Position numbers and translations under genes: made by a program. Below the pieces are notes generated by a model. It did no database searches and had not been told where the DNA came from. It saw only the letters and a program-made list of their open reading frames with translations. Below, piece after piece: positions 17,419 through 25,394 of a stretch of DNA of 64,000 nucleotides. Each line of letters opens with the position of its first letter. Positions within the stretch are counted from its first letter, which is position 1. This DNA comes from Kitasatospora sp. GP82 (GTDB lineage: Bacteria; Actinomycetota; Actinomycetes; Streptomycetales; Streptomycetaceae), in contig NZ_JARZAJ010000010.1 of assembly GCF_029892105.1 (NCBI RefSeq), positions 171,891-235,890 of the forward strand, given 5' to 3'.

Positions 17419-19278
17419 ATGTGCGGCATCACCGGCTGGGTGTCCTTCCGCCCGAACGCCTCGGACGCCCCCGAGCCCCGGGCCACGTCCCGGCTCACCC
17501 AGGTCATCGAGGCGATGACCGCCACCATTGCCCGGCGCGGCCCCGACGCCGGGGGCGTCTGGCTCGGTACCCATGCCGCTCTCGGCCACCGCAGACTCTC
17601 CGTCCTCGACCTGGCCGGCGGCGTCCAGCCCATGACGGACAGGCCCGATCGCCCCGGCGTCGTACTCAGCTACAGCGGAGAGGTGTACAACCACCACCGG
17701 CTGCGTGCCGAACTCCGCCGTCTGGGCCACGAGTTCCGTACCCGCAGCGACACCGAGGTGGTGCTGCGCGGCTACCAGCAGTGGGGCGAGGGCATCGTCG
17801 ACCGCCTTGAGGGCATGTACGCCTTCGCGATCTGGGACGAGCTCCGGGAGCAACTCCTGCTCGTGCGCGACCGCTTGGGCGTCAAGCCGCTGTACTGGGC
17901 GCGGATCGACGGCGGCATCGCCTTCGGCTCCGAACCCAAGGCCCTGTTCGCCCACCCCGAGCTGAGCCCCCGGGTGGACGCGGACGGACTCCGCGAGGCG
18001 TACAGCCTGCTGTTCAACACCGGGCCGACGCTCTGGGCCGGAGTGCACGAGGTCCGGCCCGGCGGGCTGATCACCGTCGGCCGGGACGGTGTACGGGAGT
18101 GCCAGTACTGGCAGTTGACGGCACGCCCGCACACCGACGACCTGCCCGGGACGATCGAGCGGGTGCGTTCCCTGGTGAACCGCACCACCCGCGCCCAGCT
18201 GGAGGCCGACGTCCCGCTGTGCAGCCTGCTCTCCGGTGGCCTGGACTCCACCGTGCTGACGGCTCTCGCCGCCGACGAACTCCGGCTCGCCGAAGGCCCG
18301 CAGACGCGCCTGCGCTCCTACGCGGTGGACTACAGCGACCAGGCCGAAGGCTTCACCGGCGATGTCCTGCGCACCGGCCACGACACCCCGTTCGCCGCCG
18401 AGGCAGGCCGGTTCATCGGCACCGACCACAGCACGGTGGTCCTAGACCCGCACGCGCTGCTCGACCTGGAGCACCGTCGCGCCGTGGTCGTCGCGCGGGA
18501 CTCGCCGATCGGAGTCGGGGACATGGACACCTCGCTCTACCTGCTCTTCGGCGAGATCCGGGGCCACTCCACCGTCGCCGTCTCCGGCGAGGCGGCCGAC
18601 GAGGTCTTCGGCGGCTACCCGTGGTTCCACAGCCCCGCTGCCCTCGCCGCCGAGACCTTCCCCTGGCTGCTGGTCACCGGCGACCAGGCCGCGATGCCGC
18701 TCAATCCCGAGCTGGCCGCCGAGCTGCGCATCGGCGAGTTCCGCGCCGCCACCTACCGCGACGCCCTCGCCGCCGTGCCGCACCTGGACGGCGAGGACGC
18801 GGCCGAACTCCGCAGGCGTGAGCTCCAGCACTTCTCCCTGACCCGCTGGCTGCGCCAACTCCTGCACCGCAAGGACAGGTTGAGCATGGCGCAGGGCTTG
18901 GAGGTCCGGGTCCCCTACTGCGATCACCGATTGGTCGAGTACGTCTTCAACGCACCCTGGACGATGAAGAGCCACGACGGACGGGAGAAGAGCCTGCTGC
19001 GCGACGTGGGCACCGGCATCGCCCCCGCATCCGTACTCCACCGGCCCAAGAACCACTATCCGGCCACCCACCACCCCGACTACACGCGGGGATTGCAGCA
19101 GCTCGCCCGTGAGGCCCTCGACGCACCCGGGGTGGCCGGGCTCGCCGACGCCGCCGCACTGAAGCCCGCCCTCGACGCCACCCCGGAGCAGCTGTCCTGG
19201 GGCCAACGCCTGCGCCTGGAACGGGTGGTGGACCTCTCCCTCTGGCTCGACCACCACCGGCCGACGATCACCCTCTGA
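17419..19278 (+). CDS. Asparagine-synthase-like amidotransferase of the isonitrile cluster
   Basis: This is a 619-residue class II glutamine amidotransferase. The N-terminal glutaminase domain starts MCGITGW, with catalytic Cys2. The C-terminal synthetase domain has the ATP-pyrophosphatase loop LLSGGLDST and the later VSGEAADEVFGGYPW. It adenylates a carboxylate and amidates it with ammonia from glutamine. In a cluster with an isonitrile synthase and no decarboxylating Fe/2-oxoglutarate oxygenase, it most plausibly converts an alpha-isocyano acid, or its amino-acid precursor, to a carboxamide. That step is inferred. AAGGAG lies upstream of the ATG. A housekeeping asnB is possible but the context argues against it. 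Confidence 0.88.
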   Translation: MCGITGWVSFRPNASDAPEPRATSRLTQVIEAMTATIARRGPDAGGVWLGTHAALGHRRLSVLDLAGGVQPMTDRPDRPGVVLSYSGEVYNHHRLRAELRRLGHEFRTRSDTEVVLRGYQQWGEGIVDRLEGMYAFAIWDELREQLLLVRDRLGVKPLYWARIDGGIAFGSEPKALFAHPELSPRVDADGLREAYSLLFNTGPTLWAGVHEVRPGGLITVGRDGVRECQYWQLTARPHTDDLPGTIERVRSLVNRTTRAQLEADVPLCSLLSGGLDSTVLTALAADELRLAEGPQTRLRSYAVDYSDQAEGFTGDVLRTGHDTPFAAEAGRFIGTDHSTVVLDPHALLDLEHRRAVVVARDSPIGVGDMDTSLYLLFGEIRGHSTVAVSGEAADEVFGGYPWFHSPAALAAETFPWLLVTGDQAAMPLNPELAAELRIGEFRAATYRDALAAVPHLDGEDAAELRRRELQHFSLTRWLRQLLHRKDRLSMAQGLEVRVPYCDHRLVEYVFNAPWTMKSHDGREKSLLRDVGTGIAPASVLHRPKNHYPATHHPDYTRGLQQLAREALDAPGVAGLADAAALKPALDATPEQLSWGQRLRLERVVDLSLWLDHHRPTITL

Positions 19279-19283
19279 CCCCG

Positions 19284-19336
19284 AACCCGGAAACCCGGAA
19301 ACCCGGAAACCCGGAAACCCGGAAACCCGGAAACCC
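19284..19336 (+). repeat. Tandem repeat, 8-bp unit CCCGGAAA
   Basis: About six near-perfect copies fill the start of the 138-bp gap between the amidotransferase and P450 genes. The unit is not a multiple of three and is not coding. Copy-number change could alter spacing between the two genes; a function is not shown. Confidence 0.9.
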
Positions 19337-19416
19337 GCGATCCCCGCTGTCCCTGCGAACCCCACTGTCCCCGCAATTCCCGACCGACCCGACCTCCCCA
19401 CCCGAAGGACTGCCCG

Positions 19417-20694
19417 ATGACCTCGCCCGACCCGCTGCCTCCGGCGGCCTCGCGCTGCCCGGTGGCGCACGGCGCCGAGCCGTTGCCGCTGTACGGAAGC
19501 GACTACAAGAGAGATCCGTACCCGCTCTACCGCCAACTGCGCGAGACCGGCCCCGTGCACCGGGTCCGCTTCCCCAGCGGCATAGCCGCCTGGCTGGTGA
19601 CCGGCTACCAGGCCGCGCACCAGGCGCTCAACGACCCGCGACTGGGCAAGAACCACTCGCTCGGCAACGACAACTGGCGCAAGCTGGCCTCGATCATGCC
19701 CGAGCCCCAGCACTCCCAGCTCCAGGCCCACCTGCTGCACCAGGATCCGCCCAAGCACACCGGAATGCGCCGACTCGTACTGGACGCCTTCGCGCCCCGT
19801 CGCATCGACTCGCTGCGCCCTCGCTTCCAGCAGCTGGCCGACGCCCTGGTGGACACCCTCCCGGCCACCGGCGGTGCCGATCTGATCGGCGGCTTCGCCG
19901 CGCACTTCCCGTTCCGGGTACTGGCCGAAGTCATCGGCCTGCCCGATGAGTTGGCGCGCCGCTTCGACCGCGACTGGGGCAAGGTCGTGCAACCGGTCGG
20001 CCCCGACGACCCCGGCCGCCCCGCCTACGAGGGCCGACTGCGCGCACTCCAGGGCTACATCGCCGATGTGGTCGCGGCCAAGCGCGGGGAGCAGGCGGAC
20101 GACGACCTGCTCGGACGGCTGGTGGTCGCGCGGGACAGCGGGGAGCTGAGCCCGGAGGAGCTGGACTCCATGATCTTCCAGCTGCTGGTCGCCGGCCAGG
20201 AACCGGTCACCAACCAGATCAGCACCATGCTGATGACCCTGCTGCGCCACCCCGACCAACTGGAGCGGCTGCGCCGCGAGCCCGCCCTGCTGCCCCGGGC
20301 GATCGAGGAACTCATGCGCTACGACAGCGCGTTCGAGCTGACCACCTGGCGCTTCTTCGCCGAGGACAGCGAGCTGCACGGCACCCGGATCCCCGCCGGG
20401 GACTCGGTCATCGTCTCGCTCTGCGCGGCCAACCGCGATCCCGAGCAGTTCCCGGACGCCGACGGCCTCGACTTCGACCGAACGCCCAACGCGCACCTGG
20501 CCTTCGGCCACGGCATCCACTTCTGCCCCGGCGCGGCCCTGGCCCGCGCCGAGCTCCAGATCGCCATCGGCACGCTGCTCGCCCGCCTGCCCGGCCTGCA
20601 CCCCGCCGTGGACGAGTCCGAGATCGAGTGGATCCCGGCCGTCCTCGCCCGTGGTGTCAACCGGCTGCCCGTCGCCTACGACAAGCGCGACTGA
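19417..20694 (+). CDS. Cytochrome P450 of the isonitrile cluster
   Basis: This is a 425-residue soluble bacterial P450. The heme loop reads FGHGIHFCPGAALAR with ligand Cys370. The ExxR helix is present (EELMRYDS region preceded by RRE..LLPRAIEEL). The I-helix reads A259-G260-Q261-E262-P263, so the conserved Thr that usually follows the acidic residue is Pro. Loss of that Thr is seen in several P450s that do radical coupling rather than plain hydroxylation, so phenolic or aryl coupling of two isonitrile units is a reasonable idea, not a demonstration. The ATG at 19417 follows CCGAAGGACTGCCCG. The redox partner is not encoded nearby. Confidence 0.9.
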   Translation: MTSPDPLPPAASRCPVAHGAEPLPLYGSDYKRDPYPLYRQLRETGPVHRVRFPSGIAAWLVTGYQAAHQALNDPRLGKNHSLGNDNWRKLASIMPEPQHSQLQAHLLHQDPPKHTGMRRLVLDAFAPRRIDSLRPRFQQLADALVDTLPATGGADLIGGFAAHFPFRVLAEVIGLPDELARRFDRDWGKVVQPVGPDDPGRPAYEGRLRALQGYIADVVAAKRGEQADDDLLGRLVVARDSGELSPEELDSMIFQLLVAGQEPVTNQISTMLMTLLRHPDQLERLRREPALLPRAIEELMRYDSAFELTTWRFFAEDSELHGTRIPAGDSVIVSLCAANRDPEQFPDADGLDFDRTPNAHLAFGHGIHFCPGAALARAELQIAIGTLLARLPGLHPAVDESEIEWIPAVLARGVNRLPVAYDKRD

Positions 20695-20790
20695 CCGCCG
20701 GCTTCCCCTTCTCTGCCCTGATTCCCTTGCGTCCGCGCGGAGTTCCCGGCCGCCCGGACGCCATACCGCCATGCCCTCGTGGAGGACCGC

Positions 20791-21783
20791 ATGCCGCCCG
20801 TCGGCGCCATCGCCGCACCCGAACCGTCCGCGCAGTCCCAGCCGCCGGCCGCGCCTACCCCGCAGACCACCGATCGCGTCGAACGCACCTGCGCCGCCGT
20901 CCTGGAGCTGCTGCTCCCCCACCGCCGGGCCTCGGATCCCGAGAGCCCGGCTGCGGTCGAGGCTTTCCCGCACCAACTGCGCCAACTGGCCTCCTTCGTG
21001 GCCGTCGGCGACCCGATCGTCTTCACCCTGCCGGGCTTCCCCTGCAAGTCGCCCAACCCCGCCAAGGTCCTGAGCCACCTTCCGGACGAGGGCGAGCGGC
21101 TCTCACTCGGCTTCCTGGACGAGCTGTGCGCGGCTGTCGGCGAGGTCCACCAGCCCGGCGCCCGGATGGTGATCTGCTCGGACGGCCATGTCTTCGGTGA
21201 TCTGATCCGCGTTCCGGACGCCCATATCGACGCCTACTCGGACGAGCTGAAGGCCATCATCCAGCGCGAGGAGCTGCGCCGCCTCTCCGTCTTCGACCTA
21301 CGCGACGTCCTCGGCGACCTGCCGCACGACGAGAAGCGCCGACAGGTGCACGAGCGGTACGCACCGACGGTGGACCAACTGCGTGCCGAGATACGCTCGG
21401 ACGTGGACACCGAGCGGCTCTACTGCGGCATCACCCGGTTCCTGGTGGACGACACCGCCGACTTTCCCGGCAGCCGGTCCGCACTGCAACGCGAGTGCCG
21501 GCGGCGCGCGTACGGGGTGATCCAGCGCAGCCGGGCCTGGGGCGATCTGATCGCCGACCACCATCCGCGTTCGGTCCGACTCTCCATCCACCCGCAGCGA
21601 CGCGGAGCGGCCAAGTTCGGTATCAGCCTGCTCGACTCGCCCGACGCCTGGACGACGCCGTGGCACTCCTGCGTGCTGCACCGGCCCGACGGCAGCTGGG
21701 AGTTGCTCAAGCGCCAGGCCGCCGAACAGGCCGGACGCCTGGTCCTGAGAGACGGCCGCCCCAGCCACTACGAGACCCGCTAG
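20791..21783 (+). CDS. Isonitrile (isocyanide) synthase, PvcA/IsnA/DIT1 family
   Basis: This is a 330-residue enzyme that turns the alpha-amino group of an aromatic amino acid (Tyr or Trp in known members) into an isonitrile, with ribulose-5-phosphate as carbon donor. Family blocks are easy to see: FTLPGFPCKSPNPAKV (residues ~78-93), DGHVFGDLI, SIHPQRRGAAKFGISLL and the closing TPWHSCVL. Length matches the family. The ATG at 20791 is preferred over GTG 20779 because GGAGG lies between them at the right spacing. No IsnB/PvcB-type Fe/2-oxoglutarate oxygenase is adjacent, so decarboxylation to a vinyl isonitrile is not expected. Tyr as substrate is a guess that fits the P450. Confidence 0.93.
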   Translation: MPPVGAIAAPEPSAQSQPPAAPTPQTTDRVERTCAAVLELLLPHRRASDPESPAAVEAFPHQLRQLASFVAVGDPIVFTLPGFPCKSPNPAKVLSHLPDEGERLSLGFLDELCAAVGEVHQPGARMVICSDGHVFGDLIRVPDAHIDAYSDELKAIIQREELRRLSVFDLRDVLGDLPHDEKRRQVHERYAPTVDQLRAEIRSDVDTERLYCGITRFLVDDTADFPGSRSALQRECRRRAYGVIQRSRAWGDLIADHHPRSVRLSIHPQRRGAAKFGISLLDSPDAWTTPWHSCVLHRPDGSWELLKRQAAEQAGRLVLRDGRPSHYETR

Positions 21784-21804
21784 GTCCCGCCCGTGCACGG
21801 TGAA

Positions 21805-21837
21805 GGGGGCGAGGAACGCCGACTGTCCCTCGCCTCC
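21805..21837 (+). terminator. Terminator of the isonitrile operon
   Basis: A 10-bp stem (GGGGGCGAGG at 21805-21814 against 21828-21837, one G-T wobble) has a 13-nt loop. It begins 21 nt after the isonitrile-synthase stop. Confidence 0.6.
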
Positions 21838-21848
21838 CTGAACGTGTG

Positions 21849-22139
21849 TCAGTACAGCAATGGGGGTGCGGGGAGCGGCGCGCCATCGGGAGTGAGCAGG
21901 TCGGTGCCCTCCGAGCGGCCCATCAGCCAGGCCGGCAGCGAGGTCTGCCTGCCGTGGACCGTCACCGTCCGGCCTGCGGTGCCGAGCTCGTGCCGGCCGC
22001 CGGTGGCGGTGGCGGTGGCGGTGGCGGTGGCGGTGGCGGTGGCCTACAGGCGCATCGAGGGGGTGTCATGGCGCGAGGCGAGCGCGGCCACGACCCGGTC
22101 GAGCAGCACGCTCGGCTCACATCCATGGTCGGCAGTCAT
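21849..22139 (-). pseudogene. Remnant of a maleylpyruvate-isomerase-like (MDMPI) protein, C-terminal domain
   Basis: On the minus strand an ATG at 22139, behind GGAGGATGGCGAT, opens 31 codons (start MTADHGCEPSVLLDRVVAAL) that end in TAG at 22046-22044. The same frame continues past the TAG through a run of GCCACC repeats (Ala-Thr) into HELGTAGRTVTVHG and AWLMGRSEGTDL, ending at TGA (21851-21849). That last part looks like the C-terminal domain of mycothiol-dependent maleylpyruvate-isomerase-like proteins. The N-terminal DinB-like domain is absent. It lies 3' to the ABC importer operon on the same strand. It is read as a decayed gene whose middle was replaced by a simple repeat. Family assignment is by eye and moderate. 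Confidence 0.5.
22001..22043 (+). repeat. Tandem hexanucleotide repeat GGTGGC
   Basis: About seven copies of a 6-bp unit lie inside the gene remnant, keeping its frame (Ala-Thr on the minus strand). It is a typical slippage tract. Confidence 0.9.
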
Positions 22140-22181
22140 ATCGCCATCCTCCCCGTGCGTGCGAGCATTATGCGGGACCGC

Positions 22182-22976
22182 TCAGGAGAGCGGTGCCGTG
22201 CCGACCGGGCTGCGGTGGTCGAAGGCGATCAGCGGGTCACCGGTGAGCGGGTGGTCGACCACCACCGCCCTTACGCCGAAGACTTCGGCCAGCAGGTCCG
22301 GGGTGAGGACGTCGCGTGGCTTGCCCGAGGCCACCACCGTGCCCTGGTGCAGGACGTGCAGGCGGTCGCAGAGCGAGGCCGCAGCGTTGAGGTCGTGCAG
22401 CGAGATCAGGGTGGTGCGGCGCTGGGCGCGCAGCAGGGCGAGCAGTTCCACCTGGTGCTGGACGTCGAGGTGGTTGGTCGGCTCGTCCAGTACCAGGACG
22501 TCCGGCTGCTGGGCGAACGCCCTTGCCAGCAGTACGCGTTGGCGTTCGCCGCCGGAGAGGGCGGCGAAGCTGCGACGCTCGTGGCCGGCCAGGCCGACCT
22601 GGGCGAGTGCGTCGGTCACCGCCGTCCGATCCTGGGCGCTCTCCCCGGCGAAGGCCCGCTGGTAGGGCGAGCGGCCCATCGCCACCACCTCGCGGACGGT
22701 GAACTCGAAGTCACTGCCGCGTTCCTGGGGCAGCGCCGCGAGATGCCGGGCGGCCTCGGCGGGGGCGAGTTCCCGGACGTCCCGGTCGGCGAGCAGGACG
22801 CGCCCGGACTGCGGCTTGAGGTGGCGGTAGACGGTGCGCAGCAGGGTGGACTTGCCGCTGCCGTTGGGCCCGATCAGGCCGGCGATCTCGCCCTCCTCGG
22901 CGACCAGGTGGATGCCGGAGAGGATGCTGCGGCCGGAGAGGGTGACGGACACGGCGTCAACGGCGATTCGCATCAT
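22182..22976 (-). CDS. Metallophore/iron-type ABC importer ATP-binding protein (FepC family)
   Basis: This is a 264-residue ATPase of the siderophore/heme/B12 import class. It has Walker A GPNGSGKSTLL, signature LSGGERQRVLLARAF, Walker B VLVLDEPTNHLD and the H-loop SLHDLNAA. The start is one of two adjacent ATGs (22976 or 22973), 4 nt after the permease stop, so it is the last gene of the SBP-permease-ATPase operon. The family carries Fe(III)-siderophores, heme or cobalamin; the cargo is not readable. The operon is convergent with, and 400 bp from, the isonitrile cluster, which raises the possibility that it imports a metal complex of that product. Confidence 0.92.
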   Translation of the reverse strand: MMRIAVDAVSVTLSGRSILSGIHLVAEEGEIAGLIGPNGSGKSTLLRTVYRHLKPQSGRVLLADRDVRELAPAEAARHLAALPQERGSDFEFTVREVVAMGRSPYQRAFAGESAQDRTAVTDALAQVGLAGHERRSFAALSGGERQRVLLARAFAQQPDVLVLDEPTNHLDVQHQVELLALLRAQRRTTLISLHDLNAAASLCDRLHVLHQGTVVASGKPRDVLTPDLLAEVFGVRAVVVDHPLTGDPLIAFDHRSPVGTAPLS

Positions 22977-22980
22977 CGGT

Positions 22981-24072
22981 TCAGCGCTCCAAGCGTCGGT
23001 CGAGCAGGTAGAGCAGGGCGGGGGCACCGATCAGCGCGGTGACGACGCCGATCGGGACCTCCTGGTTGTCCAGCGCGGTCCGGGCGACGGTGTCCACGGC
23101 CACCAGCAGCACCGCGCCGGCCAGGGCGGAGAGCGGCAGCAGTCGGCGGTGGTCGCCGCCGACGACCAGTCGGCAGGCATGCGGGACGAGCAGGCCGACA
23201 AAGCCGATCGCGCCGGAGACCGCGACCAGCACACCGGTGAGCAGGCTGGTGACGACGAAGAGTTCGCGGCGCAGCCGGACCACGTCCACGCCGAGACCGG
23301 CGGCCGTCTCGTCGCCCATCAGCAGGGCGTTGAGCGCGCGGGCACGGGCCTGGAGGACCAGCAGCCCGAGCGCTACCGCCCCTGCGGGGATGGCGAGTTG
23401 GCTCCACTGGGCGCCACTGAGGCTGCCCATCAGCCAGAACAGCACGCCCCTGGTCCGCTGTTCGTCCCCGGCCTGGAGGACCAGGTAGCTGGTGAACCCG
23501 GAGAGGAACTGGCCGATCCCGACTCCCGCCAGCACCAGCCGCAGCGGGGAGAAGCCCCCGCCGCGCCTGGCCATCGTCCACACCAGGGCGAAGGCCGCGA
23601 GTGCCCCGGCGAAGGCCGCCCCGGAGGCGCCGAACCCGACCGCGGACCCGGCGCCCGTCCCGAGGACGACGGCCGCGACCGCGCCGAGCGAGGCGCCGGA
23701 GGAGATACCGAGCAGGTAGGGGTCGGCCAGCGGATTGCGTACCAGGGCCTGGACGGCGGCACCGACCAGGCCGAGTCCGGCACCGACGATGGCGGCCAAC
23801 AGCGCGCGGGGGGCGCGCAGTTGCCAGACGATGAGATCACGCGAGCCCGGCTCGGCGGCCCCTCCGGTCAGTCTGCGGCCGACCACCGACCAGACCTCAC
23901 CGACCGGGATGTCCACCGAGCCCAGCGAGACGGCGGCGGTCAGCCCGGCGAGCAGGGCCACGCCGAGCAGCGCGGCGGCCACGCCCGCCCGCACGGTCCG
24001 TACCGTCCCGGTGGTGCTCCCGGGCTCGTCCTCGCCCGCGACTCCCGTCCGGGGCGGGGCAGGTGCCGCCAT
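22981..24072 (-). CDS. Metallophore/iron-type ABC importer permease (FecCD family)
   Basis: This is a membrane permease of ~363 residues with about ten transmembrane helices, of the BtuC/FecCD family. Diagnostic parts are WQLRAPRALLAAIVGAGL, VQALVRNPLADPYLLGIS and the late GFVGLLVPHACRLVVGGDHR. The ATG at 24072 overlaps the TGA of the binding-protein gene (TGATG), so translation is coupled; a GTG at 24075 is an alternative. It sits between the binding protein and the ATPase in a complete three-gene importer. Confidence 0.93.
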   Translation of the reverse strand: MAAPAPPRTGVAGEDEPGSTTGTVRTVRAGVAAALLGVALLAGLTAAVSLGSVDIPVGEVWSVVGRRLTGGAAEPGSRDLIVWQLRAPRALLAAIVGAGLGLVGAAVQALVRNPLADPYLLGISSGASLGAVAAVVLGTGAGSAVGFGASGAAFAGALAAFALVWTMARRGGGFSPLRLVLAGVGIGQFLSGFTSYLVLQAGDEQRTRGVLFWLMGSLSGAQWSQLAIPAGAVALGLLVLQARARALNALLMGDETAAGLGVDVVRLRRELFVVTSLLTGVLVAVSGAIGFVGLLVPHACRLVVGGDHRRLLPLSALAGAVLLVAVDTVARTALDNQEVPIGVVTALIGAPALLYLLDRRLER

Positions 24073-25175
24073 CACTTCACCAGGTCGGGGTGGAGGGTGC
24101 GGGCGATCTGCTGCACGGTGTCGGCGTTGCGGACTCCGGCGATGGTGGTGACCTCGGAGCCGATCCGTACGAAGTGGCTCTCCTTGACGGCCTTCAGCCC
24201 CTTGGTCGCGGGGAAGTCCCGGAGGAACTGGGCGGCCTCGTCGAAGGCCTTGGTGTTCTCGGCCTCGCTGCCCCGGTTGCGGACGCCGAGCTGGATCCAG
24301 TCGGGGTTCTTGGCGACCACGTCCTCCCAGGCGACCGGCTTGAAGTCGCCGTCGCAGTCGGCGAACACGTTGCGCGCCCCGGCCAGCGTGATCACCGCGT
24401 TGGCCACCTGCTTGCCGCAGACCGCCATCGGCTGCTTGGTCCCGGCGTCGAAGTCGAAGAAGAAGTACGTCGGGCGCTGGTCCGTCGGGATGCCCTTGAC
24501 GGCCGCCTGGACGGCGCCGGTCTTCTGCTCCATACCGGCGGCCAGTTCCTCCGCCCTGGCGGCCGTGCCGGTGACGGCGCCCAGGCGCTTGATGTCCGCC
24601 TCGACCTCGGAGAGGTCCTGCTGTGGGCCCTGACGCATCGTCGCGCAGGCGGTGGAGTGCAGGTAGACGTGCTTGATCCCGGCCGCCGCGAACTCCTGCT
24701 CGGTCGGCGCCGAACCCATCGCGCCGCCCATACCGCCCATGCCGTTCATCGCGGCGAAGGTGTCGATGTAGAGATCGGCGCCCGAACCGAGCAGCTTCTC
24801 CTTGGCGATCACCATCTGGCCGAGCACCGGCACCTTGGCAGCCTGGGCGGCGAGGTCCTCCGGCATGGCACCCTTGCCGGGCGGGAAGCCGGTGCCTATC
24901 ACCTGGCCCCCGGCACCGAGCCGGAGCAGCATCTCCAGGCTGGACGCGTTGCTGGTGACGATCCGTTTGGGCGGCGCCGTGAAGGTGGTCTCCGCGCCAC
25001 CGCAGTCCGTGACCTTCACCGGGTAGGCCCCGGCCGTGGCCCCTGCGGCCCCCGCCGACCCGGTCGCCCTACCGGTCGCGTCGGCGGCCGGGCCGTCCGA
25101 CGAGCCGCCGCCGCCACAGCCCGTGGCGAGCAGGGCCACGGCGGCGGCCAGGCCGCACAGAACGCGAGAACGCAT
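24072..25175 (-). CDS. Metallophore ABC importer substrate-binding lipoprotein with Met/Gly loop
   Basis: This is a 367-residue class III (BtuF/FepB type) binding protein. The ATG at 25175 follows AGGAG and opens a lipoprotein signal with lipobox LATGC, so the mature protein is anchored outside the membrane. The first lobe begins PPKRIVTSNASSLEMLLRLG. Near residue ~150 it carries the unusual loop FAAMNGMGGMGGAMGSAP with five Met, and a conserved Cys pair later (VCGKQ and FADCDGD). Met-rich loops favour Cu(I) or soft-metal contacts, but that is inference. Two direct repeats ~100-135 bp upstream may be its operator. Ligand could be a ferric siderophore, cobalamin, heme or an isonitrile-metal complex. 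Confidence 0.88.
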   Translation of the reverse strand: MRSRVLCGLAAAVALLATGCGGGGSSDGPAADATGRATGSAGAAGATAGAYPVKVTDCGGAETTFTAPPKRIVTSNASSLEMLLRLGAGGQVIGTGFPPGKGAMPEDLAAQAAKVPVLGQMVIAKEKLLGSGADLYIDTFAAMNGMGGMGGAMGSAPTEQEFAAAGIKHVYLHSTACATMRQGPQQDLSEVEADIKRLGAVTGTAARAEELAAGMEQKTGAVQAAVKGIPTDQRPTYFFFDFDAGTKQPMAVCGKQVANAVITLAGARNVFADCDGDFKPVAWEDVVAKNPDWIQLGVRNRGSEAENTKAFDEAAQFLRDFPATKGLKAVKESHFVRIGSEVTTIAGVRNADTVQQIARTLHPDLVK

Positions 25176-25275
25176 GGAACTCTCCTGGAAATCCGGGTGC
25201 ACACAGGCCGCCGCTGCGGCCCGGACCAGGTAGTCGTACGGATCCCGCCCCGGGTTCCCGCACTCGGTGAAACTT

Positions 25276-25310
25276 TTCGTCCCGGTGGGGCGGGTTCGTT
25301 CCGGTGGGGC
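25276..25310 (-). promoter_or_regulatory. Direct-repeat candidate operator of the importer operon
   Basis: Two copies of TTCGTYCCGGTGGGGC lie at 25276-25291 and 25295-25310 (plus-strand reading), with a 19-nt period, about two helical turns. They are 100-135 bp upstream of the binding-protein start. The binding protein is unknown. Confidence 0.4.
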
Positions 25311-25394
25311 AGGACGCAACCTGCCCCAGCGGCTGGGCCCGTTGCCCTCGGCCGGCCGCGGACCTCGAACGACCGGGTGGGCGGGCAGGCGGGC

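Noticed and set aside
15571..18429. 952-codon minus-strand frame opposite the MFS and amidotransferase genes
   Set aside because: Antisense shadow; the plus-strand products have unmistakable motifs.
18442..21078. 878-codon minus-strand frame opposite the P450 and isonitrile synthase genes
   Set aside because: Antisense shadow without any recognisable domain.
25176..25394. Cobalamin riboswitch before the importer
   Set aside because: A fragment GGGAACCCGGGGCGG recalls the switch core, but the B12-box and CCGCCACTG-like parts are absent; a covariance-model search would settle it.
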